Below, piece by piece: positions 34,636 through 45,081 of a stretch of 64,000 bases of DNA; within the stretch, counting starts at the first letter, position 1, and every line of letters starts with the position of its first letter. Source of the stretch: Gremmenia infestans (lineage: Eukaryota; Ascomycota; Leotiomycetes; Helotiales; Hamatocanthoscyphaceae); contig JAFEVB010000001.1 in assembly GCA_032629725.1 (NCBI GenBank), positions 620,001 to 684,000 on the forward strand, written 5' to 3'. Below the pieces are notes generated by a model that was not told the DNA's origin, made no database searches, and worked only from the letters and a program-made list of their open reading frames with translations. The position numbers were made by a program, and so were the translations under genes.

Positions 34636-36739
34636 TCAAGAGTTGAAAACCATGGGAGTGCCTCCCATATTTGCAGCACTCGCAAGAGCCATTCCACCAT
34701 ACCCGGCGGGCATCGTTGCCATAGTACCCATCTTTTCTCTCTCAAGTTTCTCTTGTAGCATACGCTCTCGGTCTGCTTTGGTAATGCGGGGTTTGCGAGT
34801 TGTAGATCCACCTCGAGAACCAGGGCCTGATAATGGTAGACCAGTTCTAGGATTGATGTTGGCAGAAGCTTGGATCGCGTGAGCGGCGGCGGCGGCAGCG
34901 GCAGCACCTCCTCGGGACCCCACACCACGCGCTCCACCACGGCCGCCACGACTACCTCTCCCCCGCTTTGGTAGGCCATCAGGTCTGCTAAAGATGTTAG
35001 TAAGCAGGACTTTTAGATAAAGGGATTGAAACATACCTTAGATCAACTGGGGCTTTATCACCCTCTGGAACTAGAGGACCAGAGTAAACGAAGAAGCCAT
35101 CAGTAGCAGCAGCAGCCTGTTCCTCCCAAAGCAACTCGGTGTCGTCAACAAACCCATCATCCTTGTCATAATCATCCTCTTTCATCTTTCTCTTGCGGGG
35201 TATCTTCTTGGCTCCTCCGTCAGTACCTGTTCGCCCATCACTCATGCCACCCATTTCGACATTACTGCCCTCGGCGTCTGAGTCAAGTGACATATCATCA
35301 CCACTATCTCTTCCAGAACCATTTCGCTCTAATGCTGCACCTGCCGCAGCTACGCGTGCAAGTCGGTCCCTTTGAGCAGCAAGACGTGGGTGAAGAGCAT
35401 CCCATCCGTATCTGTCCTCTGCCATACGAGTGAAATTGATAATCTTGTTGACCTCGCCATTCATGGGAATGTTCAAAATGACCGTTGGAGCACGGAATTC
35501 AGTACCATCTCCAGGAGCACCGCCCATACCTCCAAGTTGCATCAAACCAGAACCTGGAAGAGGAGGAGGGGTGGGGTAGACATCCTTGCCTTCTTTAGCT
35601 TTAGGTGGCTTAGGAGATGCAGCAGCTGAAGATGTAGCGGTACTGCCTGCGCCTATAGAGTTTTTCTTTGACATGGCTGAAGAACCCAATGTAACCTGAT
35701 GTGAGTCCGACTTTCTTGGGGCCATGCTAGCAGGAGCAGGAGGTTTGGGTGATGATTCAACGGACGCTCCAGGCGCCAACCTAGTTACTGTTGGAGAAGG
35801 AGGAACAGAGGCATGACCTTCATGGTGCAGTCTTTGTTGTTGATTGAAGAAGGACTGTGCTGCAATTGAGGGTGAAGTCAATGATTGATTTGGAGGATCG
35901 ACAAGACTAGAAATAGAGGGCGAAGCGCTTGCGCGGTTCATAGAATGAGATTGACTGGGCGAGCCTTGGGCATTATACGGAGGTGGAGGGTGAGTGACAA
36001 CGGTTTCTCGGACATGATCGTAATTCGACCTAATGGGATCGTAATTTTGACCACTACTGCTGCTTCGCAGAGTTTGCGGCATGGTTTGTGGCAGTGGTTG
36101 TTGGTGCTGGTATGGCTGTTGTCGTGGTGGAGGCGGGGCCGACGTGAAAAAGCTATTGATAGGGCGCTGTATATCTTCACTTTTGCCGTTTTGGGAAGGT
36201 ACAGGATCGGGGTGAACAATTACATTGTTGCTAGGGACGGGCCCCACAACGGTCGGTTGTGGGGGCTGCCTCGGCGGCGGGCCGGGAGCCGCATTGATCT
36301 CAGGTGCTTGAGCAGGTTCAGTAGATTGGTTTTTGCGCCGGCGAACTGGTGCATTGGGATCTCTTGGTTTTCTGGGTTTCCGGGTTTTGGGTGCGGCGGC
36401 GGTTTGGTCTGTATTTGTCGCTGAACTGTCTGCAGGGAGAGGGAGCGAGACTTTCGGCTTCCTACCGGGTTTCTTCCGAGCGGGTGGTTGTGGTTGTGAT
36501 TGCGCCACAACAACTTCCGGTTTGCTTGCCGAAGGACCATCAACACCACCAGGAGGATTGACCGTGATGCTGGAATTTTGATGCGTCGACAATTCGTTGG
36601 CAAATTGTGCTGATGGCGAGCTGGGTTCGGGACTCGAGCGTGGTGGTGATGACAGGCCAGAGGCCGAACTAAATTGGGCAGGCGAGACAGGTCGAACAAC
36701 AACAACACCACCATGGCCATCTGGAGAAGAAGAAGGCAT
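34636..36739 (-). CDS. HPC2: HPC2/ubinuclein-type subunit of the HIR histone-chaperone complex
   Basis: A nuclear subunit of the HIR complex, which deposits H3.3-type histones outside replication; in yeast Hpc2 binds H3/H4. Exons are 36739-35037 and 34984 (or 34987)-34636, giving about 683 residues. The defining feature is the Hpc2-related domain near residues 520-560: DYDKDDGFVDDTELLWEE followed by DGFFVYSGPLVPEG. The N-terminal 400 residues are disordered and Ser/Pro/Gln-rich, with AT-hook-like basic patches (ARKKPGRKPK, KTRKPRKPRDP). The C-terminus is RGG-rich with poly-Ala. The intron acceptor is TAGCAG, so either AG can be used and one Ser may be added. Start ATG at 36739. The domain makes the call firm; HIR membership is by homology. 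Confidence 0.88.
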
Positions 36740-37363
36740 GTTCGATAAACGCTCGTGAAGAAAGATGGAGCTTCACCGATTTATTATTGGGCGTTTGGGG
36801 GGCCTCCGAGGAATGTTTCAAAGTCTGCAGGTGCTGCAGTGCTGGCCGATGGGACTGACTTGTTGGGCGAAACGTGACAACAAACGCCCGATCGCTGCAA
36901 CTTCTGAATACCTTCAAAAACGACACGACGACGCAAATAGCGAATTCTGGCCTTGCTGCAAGTGCATACAGTGGTGACGGTGCCTTGAGCAGGGCGATGA
37001 GAAGAGGGGAATTGTCGGATTTATTTGCAGTAAGTCTAGGGTCGCGTTGGATGGGATTGCATCAGAGATTGATGAAGACGTCGATATGTGAGTAAAAAGT
37101 GGTGAAGTTGTAAAGATGTAAAAGTGCAGGATTGCGAGAGGGTGGTTGGGTTACAAGTCAACTTTTCAAAATCGAGCATATGAATGCGCCAAAAATAACG
37201 GGCTAAGCGTTGCAATCTGTCAAGCGACATCTAATTATTTCACACTGGAACCAGTGGCACTACTACCACCACCGACCGTACCGTAAGGCATGGTATGGGA
37301 TGGGATGGATGGGAAGAAGGAGAGGGATGGATGGGAGGGAGGGAGGGAACCTGGAACAGCAGG

Positions 37364-37402
37364 TACGATACGATACGATACGATACGATACGATACGATA
37401 CG
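37364..37402. repeat. ACGAT pentanucleotide microsatellite
   Basis: Seven to eight perfect tandem copies, 625 bp upstream of the HPC2 start. Confidence 0.92.
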
Positions 37403-37461
37403 GTGGGGCGGGGGACAAGAACCAGAAGGGAAGCAGAGAAAGAAACGAGGGGAAGGAAGGG

Positions 37462-37538
37462 AAGAGAGAGAGAGAGAGAGAGAGAGAGTGTGTGTGTGTG
37501 TGAGACTCAGAGGAGGAGTGAGAGAGAGAGAGAGAGAG
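37462..37538. repeat. GA / GT dinucleotide microsatellites
   Basis: A GA run of about 13 units passes directly into a GT run of about 7 units; after 17 bp a second GA run of about 10 units follows. Confidence 0.92.
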
Positions 37539-38363
37539 TGGCTGCAGTTAGAGCATGGGATGGATGTACGAGTGAGTACTGTACAGTACTGTATCATTTG
37601 TGAAAGACCGGGCTTCTAATGGTGGACATGACTGCCGGTCCTGGACTCTACTCCTGGACTCTACTCCTGGCTGGTCCCCCTTATCCACTTAATCCAAAAG
37701 GGTAATGAAAGTGACACGCGAACTTGGGCTTGTCCGGGTGTCTTTAAAAAAGCCTGGTTGGACCAATCATATCAGAGCTTGCGGAAGGGGATATCGAATC
37801 TTCTTTTAGATGATGCCATGCCTCACCCCTGCACGCGCCAAGCTGATACTGATACTTGTTGGGTAACTCACTCTTAGCTCCTTCAGCTAAAACCAATTTT
37901 ATAACAGACTTCATGCATTGAAGATGTATTCAAGAGCCGTAAACTCGGGAGTCAGAATGTTTTATTGTCGTGCAATATACGAATACCATGTTCCGTCGGG
38001 GATTGAACATCGCATCTTGGTGTCTCACATATGGAGCCTATTTTGGCCGAGTAGTCTAAGGCAGGCCGTTTGTCAAGTACTTACGCAATGAGTATTTAGA
38101 CAACCTCACTTATTCGCTTTAAGCGGAAGAATATTGCTTCGTCATATTTGTCAATTAATGCGATTACTAAGTTCCCGTAGGTTTGCGAACGAAAGTGGAT
38201 GTCTTTGAGCTTTGAGGCTGCTTACTGCTTGTTCACGCTAGCAAGGACATTGCATTTAGCCGAGGCACGCTAACACCCCCAGCTAAACCTTAAATTCCTG
38301 ACAAGGCAAGACTGCAACAAATTGTCAACATCATCCGCCCTCTATCTATCATCAACATCAACC

Positions 38364-39680
38364 ATGGATTTGAAAGGCCAGCGATTTACCGTTGACTTCT
38401 CCGACGATGAGGATGAATCTGGGCTAGCCTCTAGAATTCCACAAAACGCCATTCCTTCCCTGTCATCTGCCTTTATCGGCGACATCAAAGAACGTTCAAC
38501 TGCCCCACCTTCCGCCCCCAAACTCAAGAGTACTCCTACTGGATTCCCAGAGCATAAGAAGAGGACGAGGATATCTGCCTTCAAACAGCAGAGAGGTGGA
38601 TCTACAAAGTCAGCAAGTGGAGATACGGATAATGCATTCGGCCTGCCTACTTCAAAATCGCCTCAACCAGCGGCAGGCGGAGTTGCTCTAGACCCCAGCG
38701 CCGATGAGACTGAACGCCGGCGTATCGATGAGGAGAACAAGAAGAAACTAGAGATGATGTCGTCTGAGGAGATAGATGAAGAGAGACAAGAATTGCTAGC
38801 CGGGCTGAATCCCTCTTTAATACAAAGACTTTTGAAGCGAGCAAATCTAGATGACGGGCGTGGCGATACTGGGATCGAAGCACCTTCCTCGAGCATCGAG
38901 AACGAAAAGCTGGTAGTACCACAAGATGACAAAGATGCTGTCCCAGCCCCCACGACTACTGGTAAACCAGTTATAGCACCAAAGTCTGTGAGGTTTGAAG
39001 AGGAGGAACCCACACAACCCATAGCTCTTCAACCGGCCTCGAATCTTCCAACTGAACCTATCCAAAATATGGAACCAGCAGTACATTTCCCCAACGCTCC
39101 ATCCGCCCCCGATCTCGACCCCTCCGACCCCTCATTTCTTGAAAACCTTCATACCAAGTACTTCCCAAACCTTCCAGCCGATCCCTCGAAACTCGCATGG
39201 ATGGCACCATTACCAACACATGGCTCTGTAGCAGACCAAGAATCCCCTTACTATCCAGCTCATGAAGCTCTCCCAGCATCCGCACTCCGCTTTGATTTCA
39301 GGGGCGGTCTACTGCCACCCCGAATCTCAAGAGCAATGCCCAGCACAAAAGGTCTACATCATCACGGCGAAGCCCCAGAAGCGGCAGGGTATACCGTTCC
39401 AGAATTAGCAAGACTTGCCAGATCTGCCTATCCTGCGCAGAGATGTATTGCGTTTCAGACTTTGGGTCGATTGCTATATAGATTGGGTAGAGGAGAGCTT
39501 GGGTATGAGGATAGCGAGATAGCTAAGGGATTATGGAGGTGCGTGGAGGAAGGGAAGATTATCGAGACTTTAGAAGAGGCTGCCAATGCCGAGGGAGGTC
39601 ATCAAGGAAGCAAGGTCTATGCTGTAGAAGCTACATGGCTTTGGCGGAAGGGTGGAGGCAAGCGCTGGAAGGCTACCTGA
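38364..39680 (+). CDS. RBA50: RNA polymerase II-associated protein RPAP1/Rba50-like
   Basis: A factor for assembly or nuclear import of RNA polymerase II. A single exon of 438 residues. The ATG at 38364 has a good context (CAACC before it) and gives MDLKGQRFTVDFSDDEDE; earlier in-frame codons lack an ATG. The N-terminal block NAIPSLSSAFIGDIKER matches the RPAP1 start. The RPAP1 N-domain motif EIDEERQELLAGLNPSLIQR, followed by LLKRAN, lies near 136-160. The RPAP1 C-domain lies near 310-380: LRFDFRGGLLPPR and SAYPAQRCIAFQTLGRLL. The yeast Rba50 is 439 residues, the same size. The middle is disordered and acidic. Nucleo-cytoplasmic shuttling is inferred from the family. Confidence 0.9.
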   Translation: MDLKGQRFTVDFSDDEDESGLASRIPQNAIPSLSSAFIGDIKERSTAPPSAPKLKSTPTGFPEHKKRTRISAFKQQRGGSTKSASGDTDNAFGLPTSKSPQPAAGGVALDPSADETERRRIDEENKKKLEMMSSEEIDEERQELLAGLNPSLIQRLLKRANLDDGRGDTGIEAPSSSIENEKLVVPQDDKDAVPAPTTTGKPVIAPKSVRFEEEEPTQPIALQPASNLPTEPIQNMEPAVHFPNAPSAPDLDPSDPSFLENLHTKYFPNLPADPSKLAWMAPLPTHGSVADQESPYYPAHEALPASALRFDFRGGLLPPRISRAMPSTKGLHHHGEAPEAAGYTVPELARLARSAYPAQRCIAFQTLGRLLYRLGRGELGYEDSEIAKGLWRCVEEGKIIETLEEAANAEGGHQGSKVYAVEATWLWRKGGGKRWKAT

Positions 39681-40426
39681 TTCATGAATCATGAAATTCT
39701 TTGAATTATAATCTGTTCTTTCCGTGCATTTCCCGTGAACTTTCAAATCGGCTTGCAAATCTCTGGCTTGCTTGCAGCAAACTATGTTCCTGGCGAAATT
39801 GTACATGTATGCCAAATGTGAAGGACGAGCAAGTGCGATGCTTTGTTTTCTATTAGCTATAAGGCAGGTGTGGTTCTCCAGAAAGTGTTGAATAAGGCAG
39901 GCGAGGTGGGGGGGGAGAGGAGGGGCAGCAGAAAAAAGAGCCAAGATTTACATATGGAAGAAAGGGAATAAGAAACTACAAGCCAAGAGCGAGCATGTAT
40001 CACACAATATTCGTGTGGTGTTGCCTACCAACACTCTTAAATTTTTAATTGGGGTTCAAGTACATGATAAGACCAAGCGTAGGGAAATACATAAAGACAT
40101 AGAAAGTGGGATGGCGCCCTTGTGAATACTCCTTGTTGCGTCAACACCAATCACTTTACTTCCCAATGTGAATTTCACGGCGCCAAAGACAAGCCCATCT
40201 GCTCTGAAAGCTTATTTCGTAGGGTCTTTAAGGCGTAAGTTGAACTTTCTTATAATTTACATGCCCAGTAGACATGATAACCTGCGCTCTGTTTCTGTGT
40301 TCGCAATGTTGAGCAAGATAATCTTGCGCTTAGGATCTCAGAGATATTGTGAAATTGAAATGTGGAAATGTTGTAAGAAGCAGGCAAAGTGGGACTATGA
40401 GTTATGAGACATAAAATGCAGGGGAA
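39681..40426. other. Spacer, no gene seen
   Basis: 746 bp, AT-rich, with a G-rich stretch near 39907-39925. It should hold the RPAP1-like 3' UTR. No supported feature. Confidence 0.5.
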
Positions 40427-40972
40427 TTATAAATAGTCGTGAATCATTTTCATCAGTCTAGAAGGAGATTTGGATACTATGTTCGTCATGAGATAATCCG
40501 GAAGCATAGCTAGAAAGTCATCAGCAAAAGGGACTTCGAGAAGAAAGGTCCCGCATAACTTACCAATACAACCTTGTACGATCCACAAGCGTGCCTCCTC
40601 TTGAGGGATTCTGCGAAATATCCAGCGGACAGAGCCCCCCCTTGCCATAAACCAACTCTCTGAGGAGTCCAAACGTGGTGGGATCCTCTGAGGCATCGCT
40701 GCGGACTGCTGCTGCGGTTCGAAGATCAATTGACCGCAGAACATATTTTCAAAATAGGGAAGGCGGGCGCAAATAATGTTTTTGTAGACGTGAAACCGAA
40801 CCGCTCTTCTTTGCCGGCGAAGATGTCCACCATGCTTAATCCAAGGTCCCCGATGGTCGTCTGGTGAGCTTCGAGAGCAAAAAGGTGCGTTGGGTGCTTA
40901 CGTGCCGAAGTCTTGCGACTGCTTGGGTACATTTGTCTCCATCTCGGGTGAGTGTCTGGTCTCGATGGACAT
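40427..40972 (-). pseudogene. Broken BTB/POZ-domain gene
   Basis: Pieces of a fungal BTB/POZ protein occur in order on the minus strand but in different frames. An ATG at 40972 opens MSIETRHSPEMET; a possible intron runs from a GTAAGC donor after FGT to a CACCAG acceptor. Then SMVDIFAGKEE is followed, two bases out of frame, by VRFHVYKNIICARLPYFENM, the core BTB pattern (xFxVHKxxLCxxSxYFxxMF). After a second shift comes SEDPTTFGLLRELVYGK, the usual next BTB block. A late intron (donor GTAAGT, acceptor TTCTAG) leads to AMLPDYLMTNIVSKS and a stop at 40427. At least two frameshifts that no intron explains make it a pseudogene, unless the assembly has indels here. Confidence 0.6.
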
Positions 40973-41291
40973 CAAATGGTTGTGTATAACCCGCGAAGAC
41001 CTTTTCTTTCATACTTATAGCAGGCACAACCCTTATTAACGCATGGGTTAGTGATGATTCAAGCGAATACACTATAGGGCTCTGGTTCAAAAATGTTGCA
41101 TCGATAGATCAGGTGCTAAGATACTATTGGTACGCATTGCCTCTTTCACCAACTCGGAAAGAGCTCGTAAGTGCACTCGCACATTTAGGATCACCTGTCA
41201 TTCTCTTCATCGAACGCGAAGCTTAGGATACTCTCAGCTCATTAAACCAGAAAGTAGGTTGTTTGGACATAACTTTTATTTTCGTGGGTAT
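40973..41291. other. Spacer, no gene seen
   Basis: 319 bp between the BTB relic and the UTP22 stop. Holds the UTP22 3' UTR; nothing else recognised. Confidence 0.45.
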
Positions 41292-44200
41292 CTATCGATT
41301 AACTTCAATGCGTGACACCATGTCTCCTCCTAGCCTTGCGATCTCCAATAGTATCGCCGATTTGTCGATTCCAATTTTCCCCTCCTCCGAATCTCCAAAT
41401 ACCTTCGTAGCATATGTCATGTTCACCTTGAACGAACGAGGAACCACATGCTGGGGATTCCATAACCCTGCAATGACGGAGCCGGAAACTTCACTATGGA
41501 AGAACACAACGCTGTTTGCGTAAAGCTTTTCGAGCTCGCTGAGGTAGAGCTGTACAGGATTATAGCCAACGAGTTCCAGGTCCGCTTCGGATTGTACTTC
41601 TAAATTCTTGAACTTGTGTTTGGAAGCTTCCTTTCTTCTTTGATCAGCGGCGAACCTTGGTGAGATATGAACCACAAAATCGTAATCAGCCGTGGATGTC
41701 GCGAAAAGTGATCGCTGATCCAATTCGACACCTTTGTCCTTGACTAGTTTATAAGCAGATACAGCTAGAGCCGTCATACGGGCAGCAGCCATTCTTGATG
41801 GCCCCTTGTCGGTAAATGCCACACCAGTTGTATCGTGGTTTGATGCAGCGAAGAGGACGGTTCGATTCATGCCTGGGTCAATCTTTCGCCACGCTTCCAA
41901 TCTGGTGTTGATTGAAGACACGTCCTTTCTTGTCATTGTTCCAGTGAAGTCAACAATCAGGGGCACGAGGCGCCAATCCCATCTCGAGATGAACATCAGT
42001 GTTCTCAAGAAGCCCGTCATTACAGATGAGGGAGCTCGCCACGGGTATGGCTGCAGGAAAATACTCGCAACGATGAGTTCTATGAGCTCCTCCCTTACAT
42101 GCCCTGAAAGCATATGTCGATCGAACCACAGCTTCACCAACCGGATTGTTGGTGACAACAGTGGAAACCGGGTGCAGTGAGTGGAAATGGATTGATTGAG
42201 AAGAGGAAGTTGGATGAAAGTTCTCTTGTAAAGAGAAGATGCCGCAACAGCATCTTCTCGAGTTCGGGGATCCGTAGACTTGTCCTTGACTAGCCGCTCC
42301 AGTAGAGTCTGCTCTCGGTCATTGTGAATCCGAAGTCGAAACACAGCCCCAGATTCGTATATCACATCCAGAAAAGAACAATTCTGCAATTTTTGATCTT
42401 CGTTCTCAAGACCCACTCGAGTTGTAATGCTAGCATCAGCATCTTGAAGAAGGCTTCCGATCTTGAGCAAAAAAGCTATCTTCGTCCGTTGGATAGCTAC
42501 GATATCGTCCGGCCATCTTCCGGATCCTTCAAATTGAATCAACACAGCCGCAGGCGTCTTCAATGGCCTTTGCGGACTGAAAGATGGTGGATCGATAGAT
42601 GAATTTCGAAGCTGCGGGCTGATTGCTGAAAGCTGCCGCAACTGCAGCGGAAGGCCCTCGAGATCTCTCACATTTTTCTCAAAGGTATTGTAAGCCTGCT
42701 TGAGGATCTCAAAAAGCTTTGAGCTGGCTGCCGAAGATGGCAGAGCTTTTTCAAAACTCTCCCCAATTAATCTGAGGCCTTGGCTTACCTCTTCATCAAA
42801 ATGGCGTTTGATCAGGTAAGAGACGATGTCCTGGAAGATAGAGTAGGTCGATCCTGTTTTCCAAAGCAAACTCTCAAGAATGCTACCATCCTTGAACCGC
42901 CTTAGCTCCGCTTTCTCGCCCCAGAACTTCTGGAATTTTGCTGCCTTCTTCTTTTCTTCAGCAGCTGGTCCATGATCAACCAAGCGGTCAATGTTTGCTG
43001 GGTCAAAGACAACAGAAACTAGTAATGATTGTCCAGGAAGGGGTGGGCCAGATGACTTGGTAGACCAAGAGGAAGGTTTCGAAGATTTGATGTCAATAAG
43101 TTTTACCCTATCTGACAAACCTTCTCGGAGAACATCGAAAAGGCGAAGACTAAACCTGGTGACCTGAGAAACGTGGTCGCAAGTGGATGAATCCAAAGCC
43201 CTTGCTGGTACAGGAAGACTCAGGATGCAATCATATCTTTGAAGAGGCTGTGACGTTCTCAATATGAAAGTTGACTCGAATTGATCGAATGCTGCGTCGT
43301 TTAGCATATCTAGAGAAGCTTTGGCTTCATCCCGCAAGAGCGCATATGACCATGGCGTCATTTTATATAGTATATTCTGTCCTCTTGGTCCATCATAAAA
43401 CACTGGAACGTCTGACTTGGTACCTGGAAAGTCCGGTGATTCATAAATCAAGGGTTTGCTAGCCAAGTCGGTAGTTGACAGAAACTGGACAACAGCCTTG
43501 AATGTTTGGTAGCTGCTGTATCCCGGAGAAAGAACACTATGGCCCTTCGAACCACCGCCTTTCAATAAGAGAGTAGTAAAGCAGGCCCATTCGAAATGAC
43601 CAAAGCCTCCCTCGGAGACATCACTTCCAAACCCTCTTTGCCGGAGCCAGATACGGCCAAGAAGACAGGCGTCCACAAACCCGGCTGATTGTTTCGATGC
43701 AGAATGAAGGAGTTTGAGATAAGCCTCAAAATTTGCATCTGACCTTAAAGAGGCGTTATAAAATGGGGTTGGTGGAAGTGTTATCTCAGTTCCTGCGTTT
43801 TCTTTCGGCCGGACTGCGTTCTTTGTTGGACGTAGTTTCGATTCTGAAAATAGAGCCTGAGGAGCAGCAGGGATGATATTAATCCTATAGTTTAATGGCG
43901 ATTTCTCCTTGTCTGAATTGTGATGTTAGCATGCACTCCGCCGAAATATCGACTTTCAGCACTCACTTGACTTGGGCTTGGCTACTAAGATTGGATGAAG
44001 GGTATTCCCATTGAGATATTCAAAATCCAGTGAAAAATGGTCCTTTACGGTCTCCTGGATACCGGCAACAATACAAGCCAAGTAATAGGAACGTTTATAG
44101 AAGTAGCGGTAATTCAAATAGTCTTTCTCTTGAAATATTGACTCTGGCATAACAATGACCATGTCAATAGACAACACAGAATCCGCTTTCACCATAGCCT

Positions 44201-44776
44201 TCAGTGCGTAGCTCCCAACGATGTTTATGTTGGAAGGTTTTGCATATGCTAATTTATAGGCAGCATTCTTGTCGGGCTTGGGATCCGGAAAGGGAATTGT
44301 GACCTTATGAGACTTCTGGAGGAGTTTTGTAGCATCGATAACCTGTTTGTCTAAAGTCAGCACGGCATATTCGTGGAGGGTACAATACTTACAGAAAGTG
44401 CATCCCGGTCTTCAATGGCTTCTATTACACTCTTCAACTGGCGCAAAGCATCATCTGCGCCGCTGAACCTTTTCCCATAGTTTGGGCGGACTTCTGCCAG
44501 CATTTCGTCGACCTGGAGCTTGAACATGCTGGACTTGTAAAGCCCCGCTGCATACAAGGCGCCTTCATCATCATCTTTCGCCCGCTTGGGCTGCGAATGT
44601 GGTTGTGGTTGTGCCTGCTTTGCCGTGGTGGCTGGCGCAAGAACGTCTAAGGCTTCTTCCTCGTCGGGATCCTTAAATGCCGAATGGAGCTCATTTGATG
44701 GGGAATTGGGCGACTCGTCGCTTTCGTCTGATACTTCATGGTCCAGCTTCCGTCTTTTCGAGGGGATATGCGACAT
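41292..44776 (-). CDS. UTP22: U3 snoRNA-associated protein Utp22 (Nrap/NOL6 family)
   Basis: Component of the small-subunit processome (UTP-C module with Rrp7 and CK2), acting in early 40S assembly in the nucleolus. Exons are 44776-44393, 44342-43967 and 43912-41292, giving 1126 residues, close to human NOL6 (1146). It begins MSHIPSKRRKLDHEVSDESD, a basic and acidic nucleolar-type start. The Nrap nucleotidyltransferase-like repeats follow: NINIVGSYALKAMVKADSVLSI is the first fold with its degenerate catalytic loop. Further landmarks are LLGRIWLRQRGFGSDV, RRFKDGSILESLLWK, VRLVKLWFDRHML and SVIAGLWNPQHVVPRSF. Both short introns (50 and 54 bp) have GTAAGT/GTGAGT donors. Head-to-head with the cystathionine gamma-synthase gene. 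Confidence 0.95.
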
Positions 44777-45081
44777 AGTCAAAGGGGGAGACTTTGGTAG
44801 AAGTATGTCAGATGGATCCGAAATCTTCCCACACAACACACACCACTCCGCGCTTCCAAAGAATTTTTGTTTTTCGCCAAGGTAGATTTAGTTTGAGGAG
44901 CGGGGCGCGGCGGGGCGGGTTCTTATCGGACTGTTATCGGACTTGCTGTTAGTTGCCGTTATCGGATCACGCAAGACAGGGGAGGGGAGGACGGCGGGGT
45001 ATTTTGTATTTTTCGAAGAACAGTATCGTTAAAAAAGCAACCAGCTACACTAATTGCTCACCTCGTTTGTTTTTCCTCACC
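44777..45081. promoter_or_regulatory. Bidirectional promoter, UTP22 and cystathionine gamma-synthase
   Basis: 305 bp between divergent starts. It contains a GC-rich box (44900-44919) and three identical TTATCGGA octamers at 44923, 44934 and 44959. The reverse complement TCCGATAA fits the HGATAR consensus of fungal GATA factors. A C-rich and T-rich leader precedes the plus-strand ATG. Confidence 0.6.

Larger units (their letters stand above)
36740..38363. other. 1.6-kb divergent spacer with microsatellites
   Basis: Between HPC2 and the RPAP1-like gene. A 200-bp stretch holds stacked simple repeats: GGGA/GGAT (37303-37350), ACGAT (37364-37402), GA then GT (37462-37502) and GA (37518-37538), followed by a GTACTGTACAGTACTGTA palindrome (37576-37593). 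No gene supported; long frames here are repeat artefacts. Confidence 0.6.

Noticed and set aside
37290..37619. Overlapping Arg/Glu-rich frames
   Set aside because: They translate GA and ACGAT microsatellites, giving artificial repetitive peptides.
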